DNA of 64,000 bases. Origin: JAWLFI01 sp964627995. Lineage in GTDB: Bacteria > Bacteroidota > Bacteroidia > Chitinophagales > Saprospiraceae. This document shows positions 9,203 through 18,248 of the stretch, in pieces. The notes under the pieces were generated by a model that had not been told where the DNA came from, did not search any database, and saw only the letters and a list, made by a program, of their open reading frames with translations. The DNA lies in contig CAZVLN010000003.1 in assembly GCA_964627995.1 (NCBI GenBank), positions 1-64,000 on the forward strand. Direction: 5' to 3'. How positions within the stretch are numbered: the stretch's first letter is position 1; the number at the start of each line of letters is the position of its first letter. A program made the position numbers and the translations under genes.

Positions 9203-11080
9203 ATGTTTGAATTTGCTGCCATCATAATTTTAGGCATCTTAGCTCAGTGGGTCGCTTGGCGTTTTAAGATTCCTGCTATTCTTCCACTCATATTAATAGG
9301 ACTTTTAGTAGGTCCTATTGCCACTCTATATACAGTGGATGGCTCAAAATTCATTGAACCCGTTTGGAACGGTGAGGAGGGTTTATTCCCGGGGGAAAGC
9401 TTATACTATTTTGTTTCTCTTGCCATCGGTGTTATTCTTTTTGAAGGGGGACTAACACTAAAAAGAGGAGAAATTCTGAATGTGAGCAGCGTAATTGTAA
9501 AGCTCATTAGCATTGCTGTAATCATAACTTTTATAGGGGCCGGTGTGGCTGTTCACTTCATTTTTCAATTGTCCTGGAAAATATCCTTGCTGTTTTCTGC
9601 CTTAATTATAGTGACAGGGCCCACAGTCATAACGCCCATACTTAGGAATATTCCCCTCAAACGGGATATTTCAGCTATTTTGAAATGGGAAGGGATTTTA
9701 ATAGATCCGATAGGAGCGTTGTTTGCTGTTTTGGTTTTTGAGTTTATCAATGCTAAAGCCGGGGCGGAATACACGTCCATTGCATTAAAGGACTTTGGTA
9801 AAGTGATTCTTTTCGGGTTTAGTTTTGGATTCACTTTCGCACATTCGTTAATATATTTAGTCAAAAACAAACTCGTCCCACATTTCCTGCTGAATGTTGT
9901 GACACTGGCTTCAGTTTTGGGTGTGTTCGTACTTGCTGACACTTTTGCCCATGAAAGTGGTTTATTGGCTGTGGTCGTTATGGGTATCATCATGGGTAAT
10001 ACGAATCTGCCAAATTTCAAAGACTTACTTTATTTTAAAGAGTCTCTCAGTGTATTATTGATTAGTATTTTATTTATTCTGTTGGCAGCCAATATCAATT
10101 ACGAGGATCTGCTGCTGGTTTATAATCTCAAAACGCTCTACCTCTTTTTAATTATTGTCTTTATCATAAGGCCCGTCGGTGTACTCCTCAGCAGTATTAA
10201 CTCCAACTTAAAACTCAACGAAAAGTTATTTATTAGCTGGGTAGGCCCTCGAGGTATTGTAGCGGCCGGTATTGCCTCTCTTTTTGGGATAAGGTTGGCT
10301 AATAAAGGGGTGCCAGATGCAGAGTATATAACTCCATTAGTATTTATGATCGTTCTCGGCACGGTTCTGTTCAACGCCACTACAGCCAGGCTTTTTGCCA
10401 AACTGGTTGGAGTATTCTTAAAGCATTCTGACGGTATTTTAATTGTGGGCTCTTCATCTTTTTCAAGAATTATTGCTAAATATTTAAATGAGAATGACCG
10501 CCACGTCGTTGTGGTAGATAACAACCAAAACAATGTGGAAGAAGCTAAAAAGATGGGATTAACCGCATTTGTTGCGGATATCTTTTCTGATGACTTACAG
10601 GACAATCTGGAATTAAGTGATATTGGCTACTTGATGGCCCTTACGGGAAATACAACCATCAACAAAAAGGCCATCGAAAACTTTCAGAAAGAACTTGGCG
10701 AAAATGGAGCGTTCCGAGTGATTTCCCCTGAAGAAATGAATGATCCGGAAAACAACCCTGAGGATGGTCTATTTTCACATACCGATGATTACATCAAATT
10801 GGTAAATTTGGCCCGTCGATATCCTGAGATTCATGAGTTTAAAATTAATTCTCAAGAACATTACAGCGGTATTATTGAGATCACGAAAGCCGATCCGGAG
10901 GTAATCCCTATTTTCATAAAGCATAGAGATAATTCACTGAATATTATTCCCTCCGAAAGTAAATATGTAGAGATTGATGCCGGAAGTAAATTAGTTTATA
11001 TGGGTAGGGAAATCGACTCTTCAAATTCAAAAAAAATAATGGAGGAGGACTCCATCAAGAAAGATGAACAGCTTTCTTGA
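9203..11080 (+). CDS. CPA1-type cation/proton antiporter with TrkA-N domain
   Basis: Inner-membrane exchanger of 625 residues that should swap protons for Na+ or K+. Residues 1-400 hold about 12 hydrophobic helices with conserved motifs FEGGL (80-84), TGPTV (138-142) and EGILIDPIGA (163-172), where the acidic/Pro pair carries the ion site in this family. A cytosolic TrkA-N nucleotide-binding domain follows (about 410-525, starting DGILIVGSSSF), then a TrkA-C-like tail. The regulatory domain suggests control by NAD(H) or another nucleotide. It is a single gene with long flanking spacers. Ion preference cannot be read from the sequence. Confidence 0.88.
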   Translation: MFEFAAIIILGILAQWVAWRFKIPAILPLILIGLLVGPIATLYTVDGSKFIEPVWNGEEGLFPGESLYYFVSLAIGVILFEGGLTLKRGEILNVSSVIVKLISIAVIITFIGAGVAVHFIFQLSWKISLLFSALIIVTGPTVITPILRNIPLKRDISAILKWEGILIDPIGALFAVLVFEFINAKAGAEYTSIALKDFGKVILFGFSFGFTFAHSLIYLVKNKLVPHFLLNVVTLASVLGVFVLADTFAHESGLLAVVVMGIIMGNTNLPNFKDLLYFKESLSVLLISILFILLAANINYEDLLLVYNLKTLYLFLIIVFIIRPVGVLLSSINSNLKLNEKLFISWVGPRGIVAAGIASLFGIRLANKGVPDAEYITPLVFMIVLGTVLFNATTARLFAKLVGVFLKHSDGILIVGSSSFSRIIAKYLNENDRHVVVVDNNQNNVEEAKKMGLTAFVADIFSDDLQDNLELSDIGYLMALTGNTTINKKAIENFQKELGENGAFRVISPEEMNDPENNPEDGLFSHTDDYIKLVNLARRYPEIHEFKINSQEHYSGIIEITKADPEVIPIFIKHRDNSLNIIPSESKYVEIDAGSKLVYMGREIDSSNSKKIMEEDSIKKDEQLS

Positions 11081-11425
11081 AACGATATCAATGATGAGGA
11101 TTAAATCCCATGCTGGCATCGAGGGTAAACAAATTATAGATTAAGCATCTAGTTTTTGCTCCCACTCATAGTTCACATCTGTTTACATAGCTTTTCTATA
11201 CAAATGTTATCACTTTGTGGTATCAGGCTGAATAGCAGGTTTTGCTTTGAAAAATTCCACGCCAGCTTCTTCAAAAGTACTGACTTCCATTTGGAGTGAT
11301 TCGAAGCACAGCAAAAAAATATGCCACGCAACAAATAAGATAGCTTTATTCAGATCGTGAATATTTAGGTCGGTTCAGAGGTATAGATTGATTTGAATAC
11401 AGCCAGGGTAAGATCTAGATTGCAA
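11081..11425. other. 345 bp spacer, no convincing gene
   Basis: On the minus strand a short open stretch around 11210-11320 encodes a few tens of residues ending in TGA at the downstream edge, but it has no good start or family signature. It may be a decayed gene end. No repeat family of this window is present. Confidence 0.4.
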
Positions 11426-12004
11426 CTAAGGCGCGATCCATGTCTTTGTCCATTCTGTTTCTTTTTTTCGAAAGCGAATCCGCAGATGTTCCGTTTGGTT
11501 TAGTTGCAGCACGTCGAATTCTTCTGGTCGGAATTCCAAGACCGTAAAGTATCGGTCATCCCACTCTGTAGACCAGGAATGCGCTTCCTTTGGGTGCTGA
11601 ATTTCAGTGCCCGGCGCTAAGTTAGGGGTGTAAGCCCGTTTTCCCACACCCTGAACATGGCTCCATTGCTTCCGGGATATTTCATCATCGCGGTGCAGGG
11701 CTATTTCTCCCATACATCTTACTTGAACTTTCTTTCGCTCGTGGTAAAATAGCAACTGGGCCTGTGGGTGTGCCTGGAGGGCTCTTACTTTTTGAGTCCG
11801 GGAATCGGTATAGATGAGAAACCTCAGGTCTTTTGTGACCTTACGCAAAACCACCCACCGTGCCTGTACCCCCTGATCCCCATATGTGCTAAGAGTAAGG
11901 AAACGAAAGGGATGTTTTTTGTCTAAAGCACCCCGATGTAACTCGTGTTTGACTGCTTGCCAGGCGTCCTCTTTGGATTGATCAAAATCAAGTAACATTT
12001 TCAT
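11426..12004 (-). CDS. PNPOx-family FMN-binding protein (PdxH-like)
   Basis: Protein of 192 residues with the split-barrel fold of pyridoxamine 5'-phosphate oxidases. Recognisable segments are the ARWVVLRKV strand, the FYTDSRTQKVRAL-like phosphate-binding region (here IYTDSRTQKVRAL), a LLFYHERKKVQVRCMGEI strand and a C-terminal RIRFRK...W...WIAP that resembles the PdxH dimer/substrate tail. It could oxidise pyridoxamine phosphate or be a flavin protein of the Alr4036 subgroup; the sequence does not decide. It overlaps the upstream DUF2237 gene by 17 bases, so the two are co-transcribed and probably translationally coupled. Confidence 0.8.
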   Translation of the reverse strand: MKMLLDFDQSKEDAWQAVKHELHRGALDKKHPFRFLTLSTYGDQGVQARWVVLRKVTKDLRFLIYTDSRTQKVRALQAHPQAQLLFYHERKKVQVRCMGEIALHRDDEISRKQWSHVQGVGKRAYTPNLAPGTEIQHPKEAHSWSTEWDDRYFTVLEFRPEEFDVLQLNQTEHLRIRFRKKETEWTKTWIAP

Positions 12005-12368
12005 CTTGTATTTGGTAGCTTCTTAAAGAAGCAAGAGGTACATACTCCAGAGTCTTTTCGTGCGTTGCTTCCAATAGCAAAGGAGGTGCAGTATCCTTTA
12101 CATGCGCTTCTAACCAGCGTAAAACACATAAGCACCAATAGTCACCCGCTTTCAAGCCGGGAAAGTTCCATTTGGGTCTGGGGGTACTCAAGTCATTACC
12201 CTTAGATTTTGTAAAGTCTAGAAAATCCTGTGTCATCCGTGCGCATACTGTATGCGTCCCGTTATCCTTTGGTCCGGTGTTGCAACAACCGTCACGATAA
12301 AAACCGGTCATAGGATCGGTGCTACAGGATACTAATTTCTCACCTAAGACATTCTTGACTTCTTCCAC
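11988..12368 (-). CDS. DUF2237 family protein
   Basis: Small cytosolic protein of 126 residues. The stretch NVLGEKLVSCSTDPMTGF followed by YRDGCCNTG, then GTHTVCA, SKGNDLSTPRP and GDYWCLC...RW, matches the DUF2237 family found in many bacteria; conserved Cys and Asp residues suggest a metal or catalytic site, but no function is established. The start is a GTG at 12366-12368; no in-frame ATG precedes it and the family normally begins just before the VLG segment. It forms an overlapping pair with the PNPOx-like gene downstream and is divergent from the small zinc-ribbon gene at 12427. Confidence 0.85.
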   Translation of the reverse strand: MEEVKNVLGEKLVSCSTDPMTGFYRDGCCNTGPKDNGTHTVCARMTQDFLDFTKSKGNDLSTPRPKWNFPGLKAGDYWCLCVLRWLEAHVKDTAPPLLLEATHEKTLEYVPLASLRSYQIQDENVT

Positions 12369-12426
12369 TTTTTCTCTCTATTATTCATAGATTGAACCCC
12401 TGACCGCGCAAAGAGTTTAATAGAAT

Positions 12427-12594
12427 ATGAAAACGAAATCCTGCGCTACTTGTGCAACTGAACATCATGTAATGTACCGTATCCAGATTCAAAAGGGCAA
12501 GCAGTGGATTTTTGTTTGCGAAAGTTGCTGTAAAAAACATCAAGTAGGGGACTACTATCGATACGGGGGCACATGGAAGGGTACAAGGCATTAA
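12427..12594 (+). CDS. Small CxxC...CxxC zinc-ribbon protein, 55 aa
   Basis: An ORF of 55 codons starting ATG 12427 and ending TAA 12592-12594. It encodes MKTKSCATCATEHHVMYRIQ, then a WIFVCESCC segment and a C-terminal YRYGGTWKGTRH. Two CxxC knuckles (CATC and CESC) spaced about 22 residues apart form a typical zinc ribbon, and the basic aromatic tail is a plausible nucleic-acid or protein contact. I recall similar short proteins in Bacteroidota but cannot name a function. The gene is divergent from DUF2237, with 58 bp between starts. It is too short for standard length cut-offs, which is why it may be missed. Confidence 0.7.
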   Translation: MKTKSCATCATEHHVMYRIQIQKGKQWIFVCESCCKKHQVGDYYRYGGTWKGTRH

Positions 12595-12710
12595 GAATGA
12601 TGATCAGGATTGGTGAAAAATGTAAATTTATCGTTGAGGTGTGGCATCTATTACAGTTTAATATTTAGCTCATACAATAAACAGGTAGAGGTTGTATAAA
12701 GAACAATTTT

Positions 12711-12853
12711 TTGCGATAGCGCTGCGAAAGGTGTCGCCGAAGGCGGCAGTGCGGCGCCCGATTTTGGCGGGCGTCGTACCGAACGCATGTGGAGCCTGAA
12801 GCATAGCGACCCGAGGTTCCGCCTTATGGCGGACCTCCGAGGGGATCGCCCTC
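12711..12853 (-). repeat. Modular palindromic repeat, copy 2
   Basis: Reverse-complement copy of the element at 4313-4460. Shared framework on the minus strand: GAGGGCGATCCC, GCTATGCT, AGGCTCCAC, CGTTCGGTACG, TCGGGCGCCGCACTG, CGCCTTCGGCG and CAGCGCTATCGCAA. The first hairpin module differs (GGTCCGCC...GGCGGAACC here). Confidence 0.8.
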
Positions 12854-12887
12854 ATCATTAAAAAACAAGTCTTTTTTGGATAAAAGT

Positions 12888-13640
12888 TTATGGGTTCCGG
12901 CGCTGATAGATGGCTGAGTGCCCCATGCCTAAACGATGGAAAAAGTGCTGTAGGGAGACGCGCAGAACGCCGAGGCCATAAATGCTACTCCGGCGTAAAT
13001 TGATGGAAGAGGCTTCGTCAAAATATTTTGTGGGGCAGCTGATTTCGCCGATGCGAAAATCGTGATAAATAACCTGAGACAGCATTTCATTGTCAAAGAC
13101 AAAATCATCGGAATTCGCGGGGTAATTGATTTGTTCCAGGACCTGACGACTGAATGCGCGGTAGCCAGTATGATACTCGGAGAGTTTGTGATTTACAAGC
13201 AAGTTTTGGGTGAAGGTCAGCGCGCGGTTAGCGATGTACTTATAAATAGGCATGCCTCCCTGCAAGGCCCCCTTTCCGAGAATTCGGGAGGCGAGAACGA
13301 CATCGTATAAATCATCTCCAATGAGGTTTACAATGGCGGGAATGAGTTTTGGCGTGTACTGGTAATCGGGGTGGACCATAATAATAATGTCCCCACCGAT
13401 CTCCAGGGCTCGGTTGTAGAGAGACTTTTGATTGCCTCCGTAGCCTTTGTTTTCGGTATGTCGAATGATGTGTTGAATACCCAGCTCCTTTGCTACTTCC
13501 ACAGTGTGATCCTTACTAAAGTCATCGCACAGAATAATCTCGTCCACGATATCCTTTGGGATTTCGGCGTAGGTTTGATGAAGGGTAAGGGCCGCATTGT
13601 ATGCGGGAAGTACAGCCACTACTTTTTTGCCGTTATACAT
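12888..13640 (-). CDS. Family 2 glycosyltransferase (DPM1-like)
   Basis: Protein of 250 residues with the GT-A fold of family 2 transferases: VVAVLPAYNAALTL near the N terminus, DEIILCDDFSKD with D39-D40, and IIIMVHPDYQYTP with D92 replacing the usual DxD. A later stretch, SEYHTGYRAFSRQVL, resembles acceptor-site regions of polyprenyl-phosphate sugar transferases. There are no membrane helices, so it should act at the cytosolic face of the inner membrane. Likely role is transfer of a sugar from an activated donor to a lipid carrier or polysaccharide. It sits downstream of the DUF5606 gene on the same strand with about 60 bp between them. Confidence 0.85.
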   Translation of the reverse strand: MYNGKKVVAVLPAYNAALTLHQTYAEIPKDIVDEIILCDDFSKDHTVEVAKELGIQHIIRHTENKGYGGNQKSLYNRALEIGGDIIIMVHPDYQYTPKLIPAIVNLIGDDLYDVVLASRILGKGALQGGMPIYKYIANRALTFTQNLLVNHKLSEYHTGYRAFSRQVLEQINYPANSDDFVFDNEMLSQVIYHDFRIGEISCPTKYFDEASSINLRRSSIYGLGVLRVSLQHFFHRLGMGHSAIYQRRNP

Positions 13641-13698
13641 CGATGTGAGTTAGATAGAATTGTAAATCTAAGAAAAAAACACGTCGGCTTAGAACAAC

Positions 13699-14094
13699 CT
13701 ATTCTTCCTCGTCTCCGAGAAGGCCCTCTTGATGCAAAAAGTTGAACCACTTGATGATTTTTCGGATATCACCTACATTGACTTTGGTGTTGTCGAATTG
13801 AGGTAAGACATCTTCAAAATATTCAAACAGTACCTCAGGTTTATCCTTGTGCGGCGGTGGTGGATTATCCTCATACTGGTCCAGCATATTTCGAAATACT
13901 TTGCTTAGCGGCTCTGAGTCGACCATGGTATAAATGGAGATGGTGCCCAGTGGCGTAAATTGATGGCGCATAGCCGAATAAAAGCGCTTTTTTCCCGTGC
14001 TGATATCTTCGAGGACCAGGCCACTGCTTTTATTGTTGACCATTTTATACAGGCCGGATTTTCCTCCAACAGCAATAAATTCATCGATATTCAT
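13699..14094 (-). CDS. DUF5606 family protein
   Basis: Conserved protein of 131 residues starting MNIDEFIAVGGKSGLYKMV, with the segment GLVLEDISTGKKRFYSAM and a C terminus rich in acidic residues. The pattern matches DUF5606, a small cytosolic family almost restricted to Bacteroidota. It probably has an SH3-like beta barrel at the N terminus. No biochemical role is known. It lies 12 bp after the E1 dehydrogenase gene on the same strand, so they are likely one transcript. Confidence 0.8.
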   Translation of the reverse strand: MNIDEFIAVGGKSGLYKMVNNKSSGLVLEDISTGKKRFYSAMRHQFTPLGTISIYTMVDSEPLSKVFRNMLDQYEDNPPPPHKDKPEVLFEYFEDVLPQFDNTKVNVGDIRKIIKWFNFLHQEGLLGDEEE

Positions 14095-14106
14095 AGAAAT
14101 GATTTT

Positions 14107-16098
14107 TTAATAATTGAGTAATTCTTGCATGCGATTGTGCAATTGGCTGCTAGCCATAAATTGATCTTCCAATCCTTTCGCAAAGGGGATAGGAGTATCC
14201 ATAGACGCACAACGCGTAACCGGTGCGTCGAGATATTCAAAAAGCGACTCACCAATGCGAGCTGCAAGGTCGGCACCAAATCCGCCGGTAAGGGTGTCCT
14301 CATGCAAAACCATTACGCGGTGGCATTTTTTGACGGATGAAGCGATAGCATCCCAATCTAATGGAACCAGGGTTCGCAAGTCTATAATTTCTACATCAGC
14401 GGACTGTTCTTCTGACCATTCTCGAGCCCATTTTACACCCATTCCGTAGGTAATAATGACGGCTTCTTGCCCTTCGCGTATGAGCTGTGCTTTTCCAAAG
14501 GGGATGGTATAATAGCCTTTTGAGACATCTTCACTTACGGCTCTGTAGAGACCTTTATGCTCAAAGAACATGACCGGATTGGGATCTTCGATAGCCCGAA
14601 GCAACAATCCTTTGGCGTCAGCGGGACTGGAAGGGTATACCACCTTCAAGCCCGGGGTATGCGAAAACCAGGCTTCGTTGCTCTGGGAGTGAAAAGGCCC
14701 GGCACCTACCGTTCCTCCCGTTGGCATTCGAATGACAACATCAGCCGCTTGTCCCCAGCGGTAGTGAAGTTTTGCGAGGTTGTTTATGATTTGATTAAAG
14801 CCCACGGTGACAAAATCTGCAAACTGCATTTCAACCATAGTTTTATGGTTTTCCAGGCTCAGTCCGAGACCGGCGCCTATTATAGCACTTTCGCATAGGG
14901 GCGTATTGCGCACTCGTCCAGCCCCAAACTCCTCTAAAAAGCCATCTGTAATTTTAAATACTCCGCCGTAATCGGCTATGTCTTGCCCCATAAGCACGAG
15001 TTTGTCGTGTTTTCTCATCCCTTCCCGAAGCCCATCACTAATGGCATCTACAAGGCGCATGTTTTCTGTCTCTGTTCCGGGGCTTTGTTCTTTTGGCGTA
15101 AATGGCGCGTAGACATCGTTAATTTCTTTTTGGATAGAGGGCGTGGGGTCGGGTTCAGCAAAGCCCTTTTGAACGGCTGTTTCAATTTCGCCTTTTATGT
15201 TTTGCCGAATCTCGAGAATCTCATCGGCATCGAGAACCCCTTCTTCCAACAGGGCACCCTCAAAGCGCTTCAGGGGATCGCGCTGTTCCCAATAATCAAA
15301 TAATTCTTGTGGCACATATTTTGTTCCCGAGGCCTCTTCATGACCCCTCATGCGGAAGGTATCGCACTCAATGAGCACCGGACGCGGATTTTCGCGCATG
15401 TGTTCAGCTTCCTGCCGAATTGTATCATAAACTTCCAGCACATTATTGCCATCAATGCGCAAGCCTTTCATGCCATAGCCTTTTGCCCGGTCGACCAAAT
15501 GCTCGCAAACATATTGTTCTTGAGTGGGCGTGGACAGTCCATACCCGTTATTTTCAATAATGAAGATGACGGGTAGGCTCCATACAGCCGCAACATTGAG
15601 GGCTTCATGAAATTCGCCTTCACTGGTGCCGCCTTCGCCTGTGAAGGCGAGAACAACACGTTTTTTATCTTGTAAAGTGTGGGCAAGCGCTACGCCGTTG
15701 GCCAACGATAGTTGCGGTCCCAGATGGCTGATCATGCCTACGATATGGTCAGATGGAGAGCCAAAGTGAAAGGAGCGGTCCCGGCCTTGTGTATATCCTG
15801 TGACTTTGCCTTGCCACTGAGCGATGAGCCTCGAAAGGGGTAGCTTACGCGTAGTAAAGACGCCCAAGTTTCGGTGCATGGTAAAGATATATTCGTCCTC
15901 TTTTAAGGCTAGTGTGCAGCCTACAGATATAGCCTCCTGTCCAATGCCGGAAAACCACTTGCTGATTTTTCCTTGTCTCAGGAGCTTCAACATTTTTTCT
16001 TCGACCATACGCGGAAAAAGCAAACCCCTGTGAAAAGTTTTGAGCTCTTCGTGCGATCTGTTTCTAAGTTGAAAATCCATGGCGATGTTTGTAGTCAT
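14107..16098 (-). CDS. Fused 2-oxoacid dehydrogenase E1 alpha-beta subunit
   Basis: Single chain of 663 residues joining the alpha (about 1-330) and beta (about 345-663) subunits of a thiamine diphosphate-dependent E1, most like branched-chain 2-oxoacid dehydrogenase. It decarboxylates 2-oxoacids and passes the acyl group to a lipoyl E2. The TPP motif is GEG (154-156) through NN (183-184); the first acidic residue is Glu where Asp is usual. The beta part shows GQDIADYGGVF, PTGGTVGAGPFHSQS and LHEDTLTGGFGADLA. Start 16098 (MTTNIAMDFQ) was chosen because the longer frame would run deep into recO. A TATATTTG box lies just upstream. E2 and E3 are not in the window. Confidence 0.9.
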   Translation of the reverse strand: MTTNIAMDFQLRNRSHEELKTFHRGLLFPRMVEEKMLKLLRQGKISKWFSGIGQEAISVGCTLALKEDEYIFTMHRNLGVFTTRKLPLSRLIAQWQGKVTGYTQGRDRSFHFGSPSDHIVGMISHLGPQLSLANGVALAHTLQDKKRVVLAFTGEGGTSEGEFHEALNVAAVWSLPVIFIIENNGYGLSTPTQEQYVCEHLVDRAKGYGMKGLRIDGNNVLEVYDTIRQEAEHMRENPRPVLIECDTFRMRGHEEASGTKYVPQELFDYWEQRDPLKRFEGALLEEGVLDADEILEIRQNIKGEIETAVQKGFAEPDPTPSIQKEINDVYAPFTPKEQSPGTETENMRLVDAISDGLREGMRKHDKLVLMGQDIADYGGVFKITDGFLEEFGAGRVRNTPLCESAIIGAGLGLSLENHKTMVEMQFADFVTVGFNQIINNLAKLHYRWGQAADVVIRMPTGGTVGAGPFHSQSNEAWFSHTPGLKVVYPSSPADAKGLLLRAIEDPNPVMFFEHKGLYRAVSEDVSKGYYTIPFGKAQLIREGQEAVIITYGMGVKWAREWSEEQSADVEIIDLRTLVPLDWDAIASSVKKCHRVMVLHEDTLTGGFGADLAARIGESLFEYLDAPVTRCASMDTPIPFAKGLEDQFMASSQLHNRMQELLNY

Positions 16099-16116
16099 AG
16101 GGACCGGTTTGAACGA

Positions 16117-16124
16117 CAAATATA
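16117..16124 (-). promoter_or_regulatory. TATATTTG -7 box for E1 gene
   Basis: On the minus strand the octamer TATATTTG, a perfect TAnnTTTG, lies 19 bases before the ATG at 16098. No TTG is at the ideal -33 distance. Confidence 0.5.
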
Positions 16125-16201
16125 GAATTGTAAAGAAATCTTTTCTCTTTTTCAAGCATAAATCAGTGTATTCTATGTTGCTTGATGGAAAATGGGAAAA
16201 C

Positions 16202-16960
16202 TTACGGGTCGGGTTTAGACTCGGGAGGGGGTTGGCCAGGGTGGAAAAGTTGTGATAACACCTCATGAGACTTCGGCACTTGAAATTGGTCAATATGATA
16301 GCGAAAAAAGAGAATGAGTGCATCCAATAGCCGTTGTCTAGCATATCGATCAACGATTGGTGCGCGCGTATCGTGATGAAGGTGACAGCCCAATTGCCAA
16401 AAAGTGTGGGCATCCGCATCGCTAATGACATTGTGATGTGAGGGTAAGTCGGACGTGAAAGTACCTTGCCTCAAATCGAAATAGTCGGGCTTGACTTCAG
16501 TATGAAATTCGGGTCCGAAACCCAAATGCTGTGAGAGGTCCAACATAAACTCTAAAGGCACCCACGACAGCCTTTCTGTGCGTTGGTCAAGACGTTTAAT
16601 GTAACCCATAAGAAATTGGTAAGAGCTTTCATGGGCCGAATAAGCTCGAAATGCACTGCGGCCAACATCGATCAAAAACAGAAGTAAGCTGCTTTTGACA
16701 ATTGAAAAAGGAACAGATTGAAGGCGATAGCCGGCCTGGGCCTCTTTCAGGCGGTGCATGTTGGCTCCGGGCTTAAAATACAAGACCACCGATACAGGAG
16801 TGCCGGTCTTTAGTAAAGCTGCATGTGCGCGTCCGCGTTTAGAACGGAGCCCACTGGCGATAACAGCGACCGATCCTTCTTCAGCAGTGAGCAATTCAGC
16901 AATCACACTGCTTTCCCCGTAGCGGGTAGTCCGAATAACAATGCCTTGCATTTCTCGCAT
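16202..16960 (-). CDS. recO: DNA repair protein RecO
   Basis: Cytosolic recombination mediator of 252 residues that works with RecR to load RecA on gapped DNA. The N-terminal OB fold is visible (MQGIVIRTTRYGESSVIAEL then GSVAVIASGLRSKRG), followed by the helical domain with FKPGANMHRLKEAQ, SAFRAYSAHESSYQFL and LEFMLDLSQHLGFGPEF, a hallmark of RecO. ATG 16960 (MREMQG) is preferred over a TTG at 16981. A TACCTTTG -7 box sits 18 bp upstream. The zinc-binding cysteines of some RecO proteins are absent, as in many Bacteroidota. Confidence 0.9.
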   Translation of the reverse strand: MREMQGIVIRTTRYGESSVIAELLTAEEGSVAVIASGLRSKRGRAHAALLKTGTPVSVVLYFKPGANMHRLKEAQAGYRLQSVPFSIVKSSLLLFLIDVGRSAFRAYSAHESSYQFLMGYIKRLDQRTERLSWVPLEFMLDLSQHLGFGPEFHTEVKPDYFDLRQGTFTSDLPSHHNVISDADAHTFWQLGCHLHHDTRAPIVDRYARQRLLDALILFFRYHIDQFQVPKSHEVLSQLFHPGQPPPESKPDP

Positions 16961-16978
16961 ATAGAATCTATTATGGGA

Positions 16979-16986
16979 CAAAGGTA
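16979..16986 (-). promoter_or_regulatory. TACCTTTG -7 box for recO
   Basis: Perfect TAnnTTTG on the minus strand, 18 bp before the recO ATG at 16960. The -33 TTG is not seen at normal spacing. Confidence 0.5.
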
Positions 16987-17303
16987 CGACCTAAATTTTC
17001 TTCTTTCGGACGATCGCAAGCTCAGCCTTTTCGCTGATTATAAATTGTAACAAGTTCTCATTGCGGGCTAGGCGCTATTACTCTAAGCTCCCCAAATGCA
17101 TATGTGGACAAGCAGATTCCGCATCAAGGGCGGAAGGAAGTTGGCTATTTTGTTAGGTAAGGCCGGTTGTTCTATTAGGTCTTTACAGCACCGGGGGTAG
17201 GGGGTGCCAACGGAATTGGCCCAACAAAGTGCTGCTTCGCTACCGGGTTTAACTCCTAAAAGGGAAATGAAAAAATCACTGGCATTGTTTATATTAGAGA
17301 TCT
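16987..17303. other. Spacer with a decayed modular repeat
   Basis: Between recO and the amidase gene. Bases 17066-17110 (GGCGCTATTACTCTAAGCTCC) resemble a degraded piece of the element at 4313-4460 (GGCGCTATGCTCTAGGCTCC). The rest has no gene or clear signal. Confidence 0.45.
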
Positions 17304-18074
17304 ATGGAAACACTACGACTTCTCGCTCTGCAATACGATATGGTTTGGGAAGACAAGGAAAAGAACAAAAAAACAGTCGAACGCATATTAGCGGATGCGC
17401 CAAAAGCGGACGTAATTCTTTTGCCGGAAATGTTTGATACGGGTTTTACAATGAATCCCGGGCAGGTCGCAGAGACGGCTGAGGGAAAAACCTTGGATTG
17501 GGCAAAAGGGATTGCCGAGAAATACGATGCTATTGTTTTGGGGTCCTGGCCGGTTCGGGCTGAGAATAATTTCTTCAACCGCCTCTATGGAGTGTGGCCT
17601 AATGGTGATTATGATTTCTACGATAAACGTTATTTGTTTTCTTATGGTGGTGAAGACAAAGTCTATGACCGCGGCGGTAGGCAAGTGATATTTGAATATA
17701 AGGGGTGGCGCATTCAGCCCTTTATCTGTTACGACCTACGTTTTCCAGTTTGGCTTCGCAATACCCAGTCTGCAGATTTATACCTGATTCCAGCCAACTG
17801 GCCCGACACACGCATTTCTCACTGGTCGACTTTATTGAGAGCGCGTGCTATCGAAAACCAAGTGTATCTGGCAGGGGTCAACCGGATTGGATCTGCTCCC
17901 AATGGATTGCGTTATAATGGGGGTTCGGCGGTTATAAGTTATACCGGAGAAACAATGACTGAAATCTTTGAGGAAGAAAAGGTGCTTTATGCAGAATTGC
18001 ATCGGTCCGATTTACAAGCCTTCCGAAAAAAGTTTCCCTTTTTAGCCGATCGAGACGGTTTCGAGTATAAATAA
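17304..18074 (+). CDS. Omega-amidase-like carbon-nitrogen hydrolase (YafV type)
   Basis: Cytosolic nitrilase-superfamily enzyme of 256 residues. The catalytic triad is complete: E42 in LLPEMFDTGF, K108 in YDKRYLFSYGGE and C142 in ICYDLRFPVW. The DKRYLF and C-terminal DRDGFEY segments match the YafV/omega-amidase group, which hydrolyses 2-oxoglutaramate or 2-oxosuccinamate to the 2-oxoacid and ammonia, a repair step after glutamine transamination. It is a single-gene unit with a weak hairpin terminator after it. Confidence 0.87.
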   Translation: METLRLLALQYDMVWEDKEKNKKTVERILADAPKADVILLPEMFDTGFTMNPGQVAETAEGKTLDWAKGIAEKYDAIVLGSWPVRAENNFFNRLYGVWPNGDYDFYDKRYLFSYGGEDKVYDRGGRQVIFEYKGWRIQPFICYDLRFPVWLRNTQSADLYLIPANWPDTRISHWSTLLRARAIENQVYLAGVNRIGSAPNGLRYNGGSAVISYTGETMTEIFEEEKVLYAELHRSDLQAFRKKFPFLADRDGFEYK

Positions 18075-18078
18075 AAAA

Positions 18079-18118
18079 GGAGAGCACCCTGTTTAGACAG
18101 AGTGATCTCCATATTTTC
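18079..18118 (+). terminator. Possible terminator after amidase gene
   Basis: Stem 18079-18091 with 18098-18110 (11 of 13 pairs, GGAGAGCACCCTG against CAGAGTGATCTCC), followed by a mixed AT stretch containing TTTT. It begins 4 bp after the stop. Confidence 0.5.
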
Positions 18119-18248
18119 TGAACCGAATTAGCATCGGATTCAGCTTGCGTTGGAAGCGCTATGCATCCCAATGACGACTTAAAGAATAAAAGCGCTGCCT
18201 GAAATAGGAAAAAAAGCAAAAAACTTAATATATTACAAATAATTACAA

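Noticed and set aside
14091..14303. Short frames overlapping the end of the E1 gene
   Set aside because: They are shadows of the dehydrogenase reading frame.
16099..16431. Longer start of the E1 dehydrogenase
   Set aside because: It would overlap recO by 230 bases and the family starts near MDFQLRN.
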